In this document: positions 10,544 to 18,247 of the stretch, in pieces
Layout of the letters: each line of letters begins with the position of its first letter
Numbering within the stretch: the first letter of the stretch is position 1
Source: Paenibacillus pabuli
GTDB taxonomy: Bacteria > Bacillota > Bacilli > Paenibacillales > Paenibacillaceae
Length of the DNA stretch: 64,000 nt
Assembly: GCF_023101145.1 (NCBI RefSeq)
Contig: NZ_CP073714.1
Coordinates: forward strand, 186,001-250,000
Reading direction: 5' to 3'
Notes under the pieces: generated by a model
The model's database searches: none
Told to the model about the DNA's origin: nothing
Seen by the model: the letters and a program-made list of their open reading frames with translations, nothing else
Made by a program: the position numbers and the translations under genes

Positions 10544-13318
10544 ATGATAACAGAACAACAATTGCTCGACTTCATGCGGGAAACCGCTTATAAACCGATG
10601 ACTTATCAGGAACTGGAACAGCACTTTGAGATTGAAGATGCGGCTGATTTCAAAGCCTTTTTAATTATGCTTAATTCGCTGGAGGAATCCGGCAAAGTCC
10701 TGCTGACCCGCAATAACCGCTATGGAATGCCAGAACGTATGGATTTGGTGCGGGGACGTCTGCAGGCTCATGCGAAGGGGTTTGCTTTCCTCATCCCTGA
10801 GGATCGGGAACACCCTGATGTGTACATCCACGCCAATGATATGAAAAGCGCGATGAACGGCGACACGGTATTTGTTAAAGTGACTTCTCAAGGTCCTTCC
10901 GGTGGGCGTTTGGAGGGTGAGATTGTCCGTATTGTTACCCGTGCGGTCACGCAGGTGGTTGGAGTATTCCAAAGCCACGAGGTTTATGGCTTCGTCATTC
11001 CGGATGACAAGCGGATTAACCGAGATATCTTCATCCCGCGTACAAATTTTCATGGGGCTGTTGATGGACAAAAGGTTGTTGCAAAAATCGTCAGCTATCC
11101 AGAGGGCCGGGCAGCAGCAGAAGGTGAAGTGATCGAGATCCTCGGTCATAAGGATGAACCTGGCATTGATATTTTGTCAGTGATCCGTAAACATCAGCTG
11201 CCAGAAGCTTTCCCGGATGAAGTAGTGGAAGAAGCGGAAAAAGCCCCAGATGCCATTACGGAAGAAGAAATTATCCAGCAGGGTCGCCGCGATCTGCGTG
11301 GGCTGAATATCGTTACGATTGATGGCGAAGACGCCAAGGATCTCGATGATGCTGTCAATGTGGAGAAGCTGCCTAACGGCAACTACCGTCTGGGCGTTCA
11401 TATTGCCGATGTAGGCTATTATGTACGGGAAAATTCCAAGCTCGATCAGGAAGCCTACAACCGCGGATGCAGCGTGTATTTGGTGGACCGGGTTATTCCG
11501 ATGCTGCCGCAGCGTTTGTCCAACGGGATATGTAGTTTGAACCCGCAGGTGGACCGCTTGACCCTGTCTTGTGAGATGGAGTTCAACGACCAGATGAAGG
11601 TTGTGAAACATGACATTTTCACGAGTGTGATCAAAACCAAAGAGCGTATGACGTACTCCAACGTTCGCAAAATTCTTGAAGGAGAAGAGCCTGAATTGTT
11701 GGAGCGTTACAAGGACCTGGTGGATGATTTCCACTTGATGAAAGAGATTGCCTTGAAGCTTCGTGCGATGCGTATGCGCCGCGGTGCGGTTGACTTTGAT
11801 TTTGAAGAATCCAAAATCATTGTGGACGCGGAATGCAAGCCGGTGGACATCGTGAAACGGGAGCGTTCGATTGCAGAGCAAATCATTGAGGAATTCATGC
11901 TTGCAGCCAATGAAACGGTTGCAGAGCATTTCCACTGGTTGAAGGTTCCTTTCATCTACCGTGTGCATGAAGATCCAGATCAGGAAAAACTGCAAAATTT
12001 TCTCGCCTTTGCGGCGAATTTCGGACACCATGTCAAGGGACGTGGCAACGCGATTCATCCACGGGCGCTTCAATCCCTGCTTGAGGATATTAACGGAACC
12101 AAGGAACAGACGGTTATCAGTACAATGATGCTGCGTTCCATGAAACAGGCGAAGTATGATTCCGAGATGTCGGGTCACTTTGGTCTGGCGGCAGAGTTCT
12201 ACAGTCACTTTACATCGCCGATCCGTCGATATCCCGATCTCGTCATTCACCGTGTTATTCGTGAAGTGATTGAGAACAATGGGGCATTGCCTGAGAACCG
12301 TCAGGAGTATTTGGCTGGGCGTATGGCCGACATTGCGCAGCAGTCTTCGGAACGTGAGCGTGTGGCGGTTGAAGCTGAGCGGGATACGGAGAAAATGAAG
12401 AAAGCCGAGTACATGCTTGATAAAGTCGGCGAAGAGTTTGAAGGCATGATCAGCAGTGTGACCAGCTTCGGTATGTTCATTGAACTGGAAAATACGGTAG
12501 AGGGTCTGATTCGCCTGAGTGCGCTCACAGACGACTATTACCATTTTGACGATCAACATATGGCTCTGATTGGCGAACGTACCTCCAAGGTCTTCCGCAT
12601 TGGTGATGAGGTGAAGATTCGTGTGGCGCGTGTAAGCATGGAAGAGTACACGATTGACTTTGAAATGGTTGACATGAAACCTCGCGGCGAACGTCCAGGT
12701 GGCTTCAGTGGTGGACGTGGCGGTAAAGGTGGACGTCCTGCTGGTGGCGGCGGACGCGGCGGCGCGAAGAGCGGTTCCGGTGGATTCGGTAGCTCCCGTG
12801 GTGGTAAAGGCGGACCAGCTGGTACGGGCGGCAAACGTGGTGGACGTCCTGCCGATGAGAGCAGCAAAGGCGGACGTGGCGGTCGTAGCGGAGCATCGAA
12901 CACTGCAGGAAGCACGGGTGTCAAAGGTGGCGGTAAACCGAGAGGTGAGCGTCGTGCTGGAGATGCTGGTGCATCAGTGGGTCGGAGCAAGGGAGCGGTA
13001 AGCTTTGGTTTTGGCTCGGGCAAAGGCGGCTATAGTTCTACAGCGGGTGGCCAGGAAGGCACTTCAGCTGGTGGACAAGGGAATGCTCTGAACAGCAGCA
13101 GTCGTGGTGAAGGCAGCTTCAAATCCGGTAAAGGCGGAGGTAAAGGTGGCAAAGGCGGTAGTGGACGCAAAAACACCTCACCTAGCGGTGTGTTTATCGG
13201 CGAAGGAGCTACACCGGGCGGTGTTCAGGAAGGTGGAGCACTACGCCGCAAGCGCAAGAAGAATAAAGGCGCATCTGCCAACGGAACGGCGGCTTTTGTA
13301 CGGAAGAAGAAAAAGTAA
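10544..13318 (+). CDS. rnr: Ribonuclease R with long Gly/Arg/Lys-rich tail
   Basis: A processive 3'-5' exoribonuclease that degrades structured RNA and, with tmRNA and SmpB, non-stop mRNA. Order: N-terminal winged helix (about 1-65), cold-shock RNA-binding domains (about 70-215), the RNB catalytic domain with [15 protein letters not shown] (metal-binding Asp cluster, about 265-280) and [13 protein letters not shown], then an S1 domain (about 635-715, [15 protein letters not shown]). Residues from about 720 to 924 are low complexity, with many GG, RGG, KGG and SSRG repeats, and end in RRKRKKNK and VRKKKK. The family is usually near 750-810 residues, so this tail is unusually long. GAGGTGA precedes ATG 10544. 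Confidence 0.96.
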   Translation: MITEQQLLDFMRETAYKPMTYQELEQHFEIEDAADFKAFLIMLNSLEESGKVLLTRNNRYGMPERMDLVRGRLQAHAKGFAFLIPEDREHPDVYIHANDMKSAMNGDTVFVKVTSQGPSGGRLEGEIVRIVTRAVTQVVGVFQSHEVYGFVIPDDKRINRDIFIPRTNFHGAVDGQKVVAKIVSYPEGRAAAEGEVIEILGHKDEPGIDILSVIRKHQLPEAFPDEVVEEAEKAPDAITEEEIIQQGRRDLRGLNIVTIDGEDAKDLDDAVNVEKLPNGNYRLGVHIADVGYYVRENSKLDQEAYNRGCSVYLVDRVIPMLPQRLSNGICSLNPQVDRLTLSCEMEFNDQMKVVKHDIFTSVIKTKERMTYSNVRKILEGEEPELLERYKDLVDDFHLMKEIALKLRAMRMRRGAVDFDFEESKIIVDAECKPVDIVKRERSIAEQIIEEFMLAANETVAEHFHWLKVPFIYRVHEDPDQEKLQNFLAFAANFGHHVKGRGNAIHPRALQSLLEDINGTKEQTVISTMMLRSMKQAKYDSEMSGHFGLAAEFYSHFTSPIRRYPDLVIHRVIREVIENNGALPENRQEYLAGRMADIAQQSSERERVAVEAERDTEKMKKAEYMLDKVGEEFEGMISSVTSFGMFIELENTVEGLIRLSALTDDYYHFDDQHMALIGERTSKVFRIGDEVKIRVARVSMEEYTIDFEMVDMKPRGERPGGFSGGRGGKGGRPAGGGGRGGAKSGSGGFGSSRGGKGGPAGTGGKRGGRPADESSKGGRGGRSGASNTAGSTGVKGGGKPRGERRAGDAGASVGRSKGAVSFGFGSGKGGYSSTAGGQEGTSAGGQGNALNSSSRGEGSFKSGKGGGKGGKGGSGRKNTSPSGVFIGEGATPGGVQEGGALRRKRKKNKGASANGTAAFVRKKKK

Positions 13319-13352
13319 TCGCGTTTCGCTGAGCATGAAATGAGTGTAATGA

Positions 13353-13385
13353 GAAGGGGCGGCGTAGACCGCCTCTTTCTTGATT
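13353..13385 (+). terminator. rnr terminator
   Basis: AAGGGGCGG pairs with CCGCCTCTT around CGTAGA, followed by a T-rich stretch. It runs directly into the smpB promoter. Confidence 0.7.
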
Positions 13386-13408
13386 TTAACAGCGGTCCTT
13401 GCTACAAT
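13380..13408 (+). promoter_or_regulatory. smpB promoter
   Basis: TTGATT (13380-13385), a 17-base spacer and TACAAT (13403-13408), 88 bases ahead of the smpB start. Confidence 0.75.
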
Positions 13409-13496
13409 TAAGGTCTGGCATGTGGTAACCTAGGTATATGTGGTGCGCTGCTGTAGAGCATGGTACCGGCTTATTTTACGGAGAAGGAGTGAAGAC

Positions 13497-13979
13497 ATGG
13501 GCAAGAATGATGGACAGAGTAAAGTGCTTGCACAGAATAAAAAGGCTTCCCATGACTACTTCATTGAAGATACGTATGAAGCGGGCATGGTGCTTACCGG
13601 AACGGAGATTAAATCTCTTCGTAACGGCCGTGCGAATATTGGCGATGCATTTGCCACGATTCGAAACGGTGAGATTCATATTCATAATATGCATATTAGT
13701 CCTTTTGAACAAGGGAACCGTCATAATCCAATTGATCCAACCCGTACACGCAAGTTGTTGATGCATAAAGTGCAGATTCACAAGCTGCTTGGGCTGTCGA
13801 AGCAGGACGGATACAGTATTGTACCGCTGAAGATCTATATTCGTAACGGGTATGCGAAGCTGCTGCTTGGACTGGGTAAAGGTAAGAAGCAGTATGATAA
13901 ACGGGAGACTGCAGCCAAGCGGGATGCACAACGTGATATTCAACGGGTACTGCGCGAGAAGCAGAAGGTTGCTCGTTGA
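13497..13979 (+). CDS. smpB: SsrA-binding protein SmpB
   Basis: Binds tmRNA and brings it to stalled ribosomes for trans-translation. The 160 residues carry the family segments [57 protein letters not shown] and [13 protein letters not shown], and end in a basic tail. ATG 13497 is chosen because GAAGGAG (13483-13489) precedes it; the in-frame sequence further upstream (from 13440) is not conserved in the family. The gene is followed by the tmRNA gene about 490 bases downstream, the usual pairing. Confidence 0.97.
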   Translation: MGKNDGQSKVLAQNKKASHDYFIEDTYEAGMVLTGTEIKSLRNGRANIGDAFATIRNGEIHIHNMHISPFEQGNRHNPIDPTRTRKLLMHKVQIHKLLGLSKQDGYSIVPLKIYIRNGYAKLLLGLGKGKKQYDKRETAAKRDAQRDIQRVLREKQKVAR

Positions 13980-14055
13980 TTGTGATTTGCGGATTGCTAT
14001 GTGTTGAAAGGCATAGGGTAGTTGGTGTGAAGCGGGAGTTATGTTAGAAATCTGG

Positions 14056-14098
14056 ATCTCAAGTTTTGCCCGTCATGAGGTGGAGCTTGGGATTTTTT
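14056..14098 (+). terminator. smpB terminator
   Basis: ATCTCAAG (14056-14063) pairs with CTTGGGAT (14086-14093) across a 22-base loop, followed by TTTTT. Between here and the tmRNA leader (14099-14339) I see no gene. Confidence 0.6.
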
Positions 14099-14339
14099 AA
14101 TTTGATTAGTTAGCGATGGGTGCGTAGTTTGTTGGGATCGTGGGTAAGATAGTTGAGAAAAGTTTGTTCATGCACATGAATTGTCTGAGCTTCGGTACTC
14201 AACTTTACTTCCCTTGAGGGACGCGGTATAATATGTAGACGCTTGAGCATTATATGTGTGTTGGTTAAACTTGCACAGTTGCTCACCCTGCTGGAACGTC
14301 TTCCAGCAATCTGTACTATATCGGTGATTGGTCCTGTGT

Positions 14340-14465
14340 TATGATGTTCTTGTAGCAGACAGGAATGCCGAGTTTGAAAGAAGCATCTTTTTACCTTGGA
14401 GGAAAAAGATGTGCAGCACCTTTGCTCCGTATTCACGGATTAATCCTGGAGCCCTTCTTATATGA
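14340..14465 (+). other. tmRNA 5' leader with a possible 18-codon ORF in a hairpin
   Basis: TATGAT at 14340-14345 is a plausible -10, with no good -35. Downstream, CATCTTTTT and AAAAAGATG form a 9-bp stem whose loop holds TTGGAGG. A short frame starts at ATG 14409 in the right arm (MCSTFAPYSRINPGALLI) and stops with the TGA at 14463-14465, the bases directly before the tmRNA 5' end. Whether it is translated or merely part of the precursor removed by RNase P is unknown. Confidence 0.35.
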
Positions 14466-14827
14466 GGGGGCGTTTATGGATTCGACGGGGATAGTTCGAG
14501 CATGGGTAGCGGGTAGTGGGGACGCGTCCACTTCATCAACGCTAAAGCCTATTAAACGGCAAACAACAAACAAACTACGCTTTCGCAGCCTAAGAAACTG
14601 TGTGCGTGCTTCTAACCTGCATCGCCCATGTGACAGGATTAGGGGCTAACAAGTAGTGGGATACGCTGTCACATCTCCGCCTGGGGTGTGCTGAAGAAGA
14701 CAATCAGGCTGACCCAACGTATAGCCGGTTACGGGGCGATACTCGGGTGACATCAAAACTGTGACTACACCCGTAGAAGCTTATGTGTCGTTATCTTCGG
14801 ACAGGGGTTCGACTCCCCTCGCCTCCA
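14466..14827 (+). ncRNA. ssrA: Transfer-messenger RNA (tmRNA)
   Basis: Rescues stalled ribosomes and tags the unfinished protein. The 5' end GGGGGCG pairs with the 3' CGCCTCC, and the 3' part has a T arm (GGGG-TTCGACT-CCCC). The start contains the conserved GGATTCGACGGGGATAG stretch. The resume codon and tag frame run 14558-14593: GKQQTNYAFAA followed by TAA, a Bacillales-type tag ending in the ClpXP degron AFAA. The base after the acceptor is A, followed by TTA and not CCA, so the CCA end must be added after transcription. SmpB is encoded just upstream. Confidence 0.97.
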
Positions 14828-14835
14828 TTAGAGTC

Positions 14836-14871
14836 AAAAACCACCAACCAGCGTTCTGGTTGGTGGTTTTT
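14836..14871 (+). terminator. tmRNA terminator
   Basis: A perfect 16-bp stem of AAAAACCACCAACCAG with its complement around CGTT, ending in TTTTT. Confidence 0.93.
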
Positions 14872-14887
14872 CTGTTTGTGATATAAT
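14860..14887 (+). promoter_or_regulatory. Promoter of the zeta-like module
   Basis: Extended -10 TGATATAAT (14879-14887) with TTGGTG (14860-14865) 16 bases before TATAAT. The -35 lies inside the right arm of the tmRNA terminator, so the two units are packed against each other. Confidence 0.65.
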
Positions 14888-14916
14888 GAACATAAATTTT
14901 GATTGGGGGACTCAAG

Positions 14917-15114
14917 GTGTTTAATAATCGAGAACAGCTCCAAGAGATTTTAAAAAAAGCAAATCAACATGCACGGAAACAAGCCAAAGAATCGGGTGCT
15001 TCTATTTATTATATAAAAAATAACAAACGCGTTCGTGAAGATGCAGAAGGTAATAAATTTGAAATTATTTTTGATGCTGCAGGAAAGCGGCAGGAATTTG
15101 AGTACCATGAGTAA
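14917..15114 (+). CDS. Small protein preceding zeta-like kinase (candidate antitoxin)
   Basis: A charged 65-residue protein (FNNREQLQEILKKANQHARKQAKE, then a short beta-rich end KFEIIFDAAGKRQEFEYHE). The GTG at 14917 is chosen because a GGGGGA site lies about 7 bases upstream; an in-frame TTG at 14899 has none. Its stop overlaps the start of the downstream kinase by 8 bases, so the two are translationally coupled. Position, size and pairing suggest an antitoxin or chaperone for the kinase, but I do not recognise the family and the role is inferred from context. Confidence 0.75.
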   Translation: MFNNREQLQEILKKANQHARKQAKESGASIYYIKNNKRVREDAEGNKFEIIFDAAGKRQEFEYHE

Positions 15115-15679
15115 AAGCAAACCAGTCATGACCGTGTTTGCTGGGACCAATGGGGCGGGCAAGAGTACACTCAGCATGCAAATGAGAGAGTTTCTGGGTG
15201 AACTGGTTGATCCTGATCAGATTGCGAGGCAGTTAAAGCCAGAGGATCCGCGTAGTGCTGACCTTTCTGCTGGTAGGGAAGCTGTGAAAAGAATCCGATC
15301 TCTCATTAAAAGTGGTGAAAACTTTGCTATTGAAACAACATTATCTGGATCATTTGTTTTGAAACATATGCAAATTGCTAAAGAAAATCGTTATGAAATT
15401 GTTGTATATTATATCGGCCTTCAAGATGTCCAAATGCATATAGACCGTGTAGCTTCTCGTGTTGAGCAGGGGGGACATTGGATTGCTGAAGAAGATATTC
15501 GTTTTCGATATGGTCAGTCACTGCAGAACCTTACACCTGCTCTAGCCATCGCAGACCAGGTTATTATCATTGATAATACATACGAGCCTCTAATTGTTGC
15601 GGAAATCACGCAGGATAAATTGATCTATTGCATCGACTCGATACCTGCTTGGTGTAAACCTACTCTTGTTAGGTACTGA
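15107..15679 (+). CDS. Zeta-toxin-like P-loop kinase (COG4185 type)
   Basis: A 190-residue P-loop protein with Walker A GTNGAGKST (residues 13-21), a LVDPDQIARQL segment, the IETTLSG loop (about 77-84) and a conserved GGHWIAEEDIRFRYGQSLQNL helix. This is the layout of chromosomal zeta-toxin-like kinases. Classical zeta toxins phosphorylate UDP-N-acetylglucosamine and block cell wall synthesis; whether this shorter branch is toxic is not known to me. ATG 15107 is chosen over the in-frame ATG at 15035 because the upstream sequence belongs to the small partner gene. The pair sits directly behind ssrA, a frequent insertion spot for accessory genes. Confidence 0.85.
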   Translation: MSKSKPVMTVFAGTNGAGKSTLSMQMREFLGELVDPDQIARQLKPEDPRSADLSAGREAVKRIRSLIKSGENFAIETTLSGSFVLKHMQIAKENRYEIVVYYIGLQDVQMHIDRVASRVEQGGHWIAEEDIRFRYGQSLQNLTPALAIADQVIIIDNTYEPLIVAEITQDKLIYCIDSIPAWCKPTLVRY

Positions 15680-15683
15680 TGAA

Positions 15684-15711
15684 AGTGTGACATCAAAATT
15701 GTGATCACACT
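15684..15711 (+). repeat. Hairpin resembling the last tmRNA pseudoknot region
   Basis: AGTGTGA (15684-15690) pairs with TCACACT (15705-15711). The sequence GTGACATCAAAATTGTGA is nearly identical to tmRNA bases 14747-14764 (GTGACATCAAAACTGTGA), and in both places flanking bases pair. Between here and 15928 there is nothing else I can support. Confidence 0.55.
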
Positions 15712-15928
15712 CAAATCGTTTGGATTCATCTTGACGTCATACATTTCTCAAGAGCGATGATCACAGCAACTGTGAGAATCGCTTTCTTCATTTATCCAAT
15801 TTAGCGAGAGTTTGCAGTTGGGTTTGAGCAAGTAATAAAAGTGGGCTGACCAGCTGGACCTAAGGCTCTGGACATGGAATAATAAGGATATCATAGCCGA
15901 GCTGTAATGGAGAGGAGTTTGTTGCTTC

Positions 15929-16555
15929 ATGGTCAATATATCGTTAATAGAGCGGGTATCCGTCCGGGAGAAGGCTGTGGCCTTCACGTTTGATGATGGC
16001 CCGCATCCGGTATACACGCATCAATTACTTGAAATTTTCCGTAATGTGGGTGGAAGGGCGACCTTTTTCATGATTGGCAGGGAGATGGAGGTGTATCCTG
16101 AGATTGCGAATACGGTACACCACGAAGGGCATGAGATTGCCAACCATACATACACACATCCGGATCTAACCAAGCTGACGCTGGAGCAAGCCGGAGAGGA
16201 ACTGCAACGAGCGGAAATCCTCATCCGGGAGGTGACGGGGAAACCTGTGAAGTGTTTCAGACCACCGTATTTTGGCGTGAATGATGACATTCTATTTCTG
16301 GCTGCAGAGCGGGGATATCGATCAATTGGTGCGGTCAATGGCGGTGCGAAAGATTGGGACAACCCCGGTGTCGATCATATTCTGGAACATACCCGGTCTA
16401 CGGTGAAGCCCGGCAGCATTTTCTTGTTCCATGACGGGTATGGGGATCGCTCCCAGACCGTGGAGGCTGTTCGTGTGTTAGTCGAGGAACTGGCCGCATT
16501 GGGGTACCGTTTTGTAACGGTAAGCGAATTGTTGGCAAACTCCAGTGATGTTTGA
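15929..16555 (+). CDS. Polysaccharide deacetylase (NodB domain)
   Basis: Metal-dependent deacetylase of the CE4 family, probably acting on peptidoglycan or chitin-type amino sugars. The 208 residues are almost only the NodB domain: FTFDDGP (catalytic and metal Asp), HEIANHTYTH (metal His pair), RPPYFGVND, DWDNPG and the final LFHDG. There is no signal peptide or membrane segment, which is odd for an enzyme of cell wall sugars; it either acts inside the cell or leaves by another route. GAGAGGAG lies upstream of ATG 15929 at a somewhat long distance. It is a single gene with its own terminator. Confidence 0.92.
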   Translation: MVNISLIERVSVREKAVAFTFDDGPHPVYTHQLLEIFRNVGGRATFFMIGREMEVYPEIANTVHHEGHEIANHTYTHPDLTKLTLEQAGEELQRAEILIREVTGKPVKCFRPPYFGVNDDILFLAAERGYRSIGAVNGGAKDWDNPGVDHILEHTRSTVKPGSIFLFHDGYGDRSQTVEAVRVLVEELAALGYRFVTVSELLANSSDV

Positions 16556-16576
16556 CGAAACGAAGCTGAACGTACT

Positions 16577-16617
16577 GGCCCTTCATTCTTTAGAATGATA
16601 GGGCCCTTTTTCTTTTT
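16577..16617 (+). terminator. Deacetylase terminator
   Basis: GGCCCT and CATTCT pair with AGAATG and AGGGCC, with a bulge between the two helices, followed by CTTTTTCTTTTTT. Confidence 0.85.
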
Positions 16618-16670
16618 TGGTAGAGTAAAGGACGTACTTTCGAACGGTGAAATTCTAAATTATAAAATAG

Positions 16671-16919
16671 AGTGTAATAAAAGGCAAAGAAAAGACAAAT
16701 GAGAAGTTTCTAGCGTATTGGCCTGGTGAAAATATCGACTTACGTATAAAGGCTGGTCAGCAGTTGCTTCAAGAGGAGCCTTTAATGCGGGCAATTCAAA
16801 ACTACGTAGCTTTACGAGCGGAAGTACCTTCTGAATTTTACGGATTTGAAATTTATCGGGACGGCTACGTCACTACACGATTCAAGCGGCAAGGTCATCG
16901 GTGGTGTTTTTTTAAATGA
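16671..16919 (+). pseudogene. Orphan coding remnant, family unknown
   Basis: From the base after the TAG at 16668-16670 to the TGA at 16917-16919 the frame is open for 82 codons and reads like protein (KFLAYWPGENIDLR, then MRAIQNYVALRAEVPSEFYG and FEIYRDGYVTTRF). There is no ATG with a ribosome site at the left end; the first in-frame ATG is internal at about 16785. I therefore read it as the tail of a gene that has lost its start. I do not recognise the family. Between 16920 and 17082 nothing else is visible. Confidence 0.45.
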
Positions 16920-17082
16920 ACGAGGCTCAGGATAAAAAAATTGTGAAGAGTAGCTCATTTGATTTTCTTAGCCAGAACCCTGCATAATGCATAACCAGCA
17001 TCCTCCCTTGCATACAAATTAAGGCCAGACGATTTTACGAACCGTAATAACCCATCAGGTGGGGGAAACGGGGAAAACGAGA

Positions 17083-17195
17083 TATAATTTATGCTAGATC
17101 AAGCAGAGTGAAAGCAGCCAAACTTCAAAATATTCATGAGCAAAATATACGAGTAAGGCAAGAGTTAGAAAAGAGACCTTAACGGTCTCTTTTTT
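17083..17195 (+). other. Possible short transcription unit
   Basis: A perfect TATAAT (17083-17088, no clear -35) is followed after about 85 bases by a clean terminator, AGAGACC-TTAAC-GGTCTCT plus six T (17172-17195). The bases between can be read as VKAAKLQNIHEQNIRVRQELEKRP from a GTG at about 17110 with no ribosome site. It could be a small RNA or the end of a decayed gene. Confidence 0.35.
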
Positions 17196-17324
17196 GGTAT
17201 CTATGAGTTCAATAAAGGATAAACCCGGAGTTTCAGCCCTCGTACAGTGAATGAGGCGGACAAGCACGTCATTGCAATATCGCAAAGAACACATCACCAA
17301 TGGCAGTGAATCTTTTAATTCATA

Positions 17325-18047
17325 TTAATTATTGAACAGAGGTTCCGTGCGAAGCAAATAGTTACCCCTTACCTCCGCGGCCCAATTGGCAAAGACTTCT
17401 CTCCATTGAACACTGTTAAAGAAATCTTCTACGGATTGATTGTCGGAATCCCAGTCTACAAATATGTTAAGAGGTGTGATTCCTCCGGCCCAGATGCCAT
17501 TGCTGACGTCCGTTCCCTTTTCTCTCACCAATAAGATTGGAATGCCGAATTGAAAAGCCATAGCAGGCTCAATTTGAGAAAAGGTCGATCCTTCCCAGAA
17601 CGGAGTGGTTGTTGGAGGCTCCCCTACATTGGATTCAAGAATTTGAACAAAAAATCGTTGGAAGTTGATTGCGAGCAAACCATAGCTTGAAAAAACCAGG
17701 CGTCGTATATTCGTCAGGATGTTTTCCGGGTATTGTTCACTAACGGGCAAAGTGCGGGGAAAGAGCAATGCATCTTCAATTTCCCTAACCAGACGATTCA
17801 AAAATTGCTCTTGCAGCTCATTAACCGTGTTGGTTGTACTCAAAAATATAGGAATACGAAAAGCACGGTCCACGCATGCATCGATAGCTGATGTTGTACC
17901 CTTTTCATTATGGATGGGCTTATTCGGATTTGAGGCGGAGGTTCTTAGATGGCCACGGACGGGTGGAAGCTCGGTTACCATGCTTACGGGAGAAAGCTTC
18001 TTCATGGGAAATTGCTGAGTCTTAGCTTTATTTATTTTATTACTCAA
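17325..18047 (-). CDS. Unrecognised protein with TIR/SLOG-like sequence pattern
   Basis: 240 residues, no signal peptide or membrane span. Residues 1-60 look disordered (rich in Pro, Asn, Lys, Thr). From about residue 65 an alternating beta-alpha pattern begins: RIPIFLSTTNTV followed by a helix, then VFSSYGLLAINFQ, and EGSTFSQIEPAMAFQFGIPILLVREKG with a Glu just before a helix and a hydrophobic strand. This resembles nucleotide-handling TIR or SLOG/STALD folds by eye only. The start is TTG 18047 with GGAG 9 bases upstream on the minus strand. It is divergent from the MscS-type gene, 200 bases away. I cannot name the function. Confidence 0.7.
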   Translation of the reverse strand: MSNKINKAKTQQFPMKKLSPVSMVTELPPVRGHLRTSASNPNKPIHNEKGTTSAIDACVDRAFRIPIFLSTTNTVNELQEQFLNRLVREIEDALLFPRTLPVSEQYPENILTNIRRLVFSSYGLLAINFQRFFVQILESNVGEPPTTTPFWEGSTFSQIEPAMAFQFGIPILLVREKGTDVSNGIWAGGITPLNIFVDWDSDNQSVEDFFNSVQWREVFANWAAEVRGNYLLRTEPLFNN

Positions 18048-18247
18048 GGTTCACATCTCCAATGCAAGAATCTGGTTTATATTTAGCCCAGTCTATGCAC
18101 ATTAGCCCATTTATGTGACGTGATACTCATGAGAGGGGGCATACTCTTTACCCCATCAACCGATTACTGTAATTTTTTGAAATTTTACTTCGTACTAGAA
18201 TGTAATTTATAATAATAAGTTAATATAAACCGCGTCAGGAGGATACA

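Noticed and set aside
12553..13023. Proline-rich minus-strand frame opposite the rnr tail
   Set aside because: It is the reverse complement of the Gly-rich coding repeats (GGN read as NCC); no ribosome site or independent evidence.
14365..14649. 94-codon frame across the tmRNA gene
   Set aside because: It runs through the tmRNA, whose structure and tag explain this sequence; no ribosome site at its ATG.
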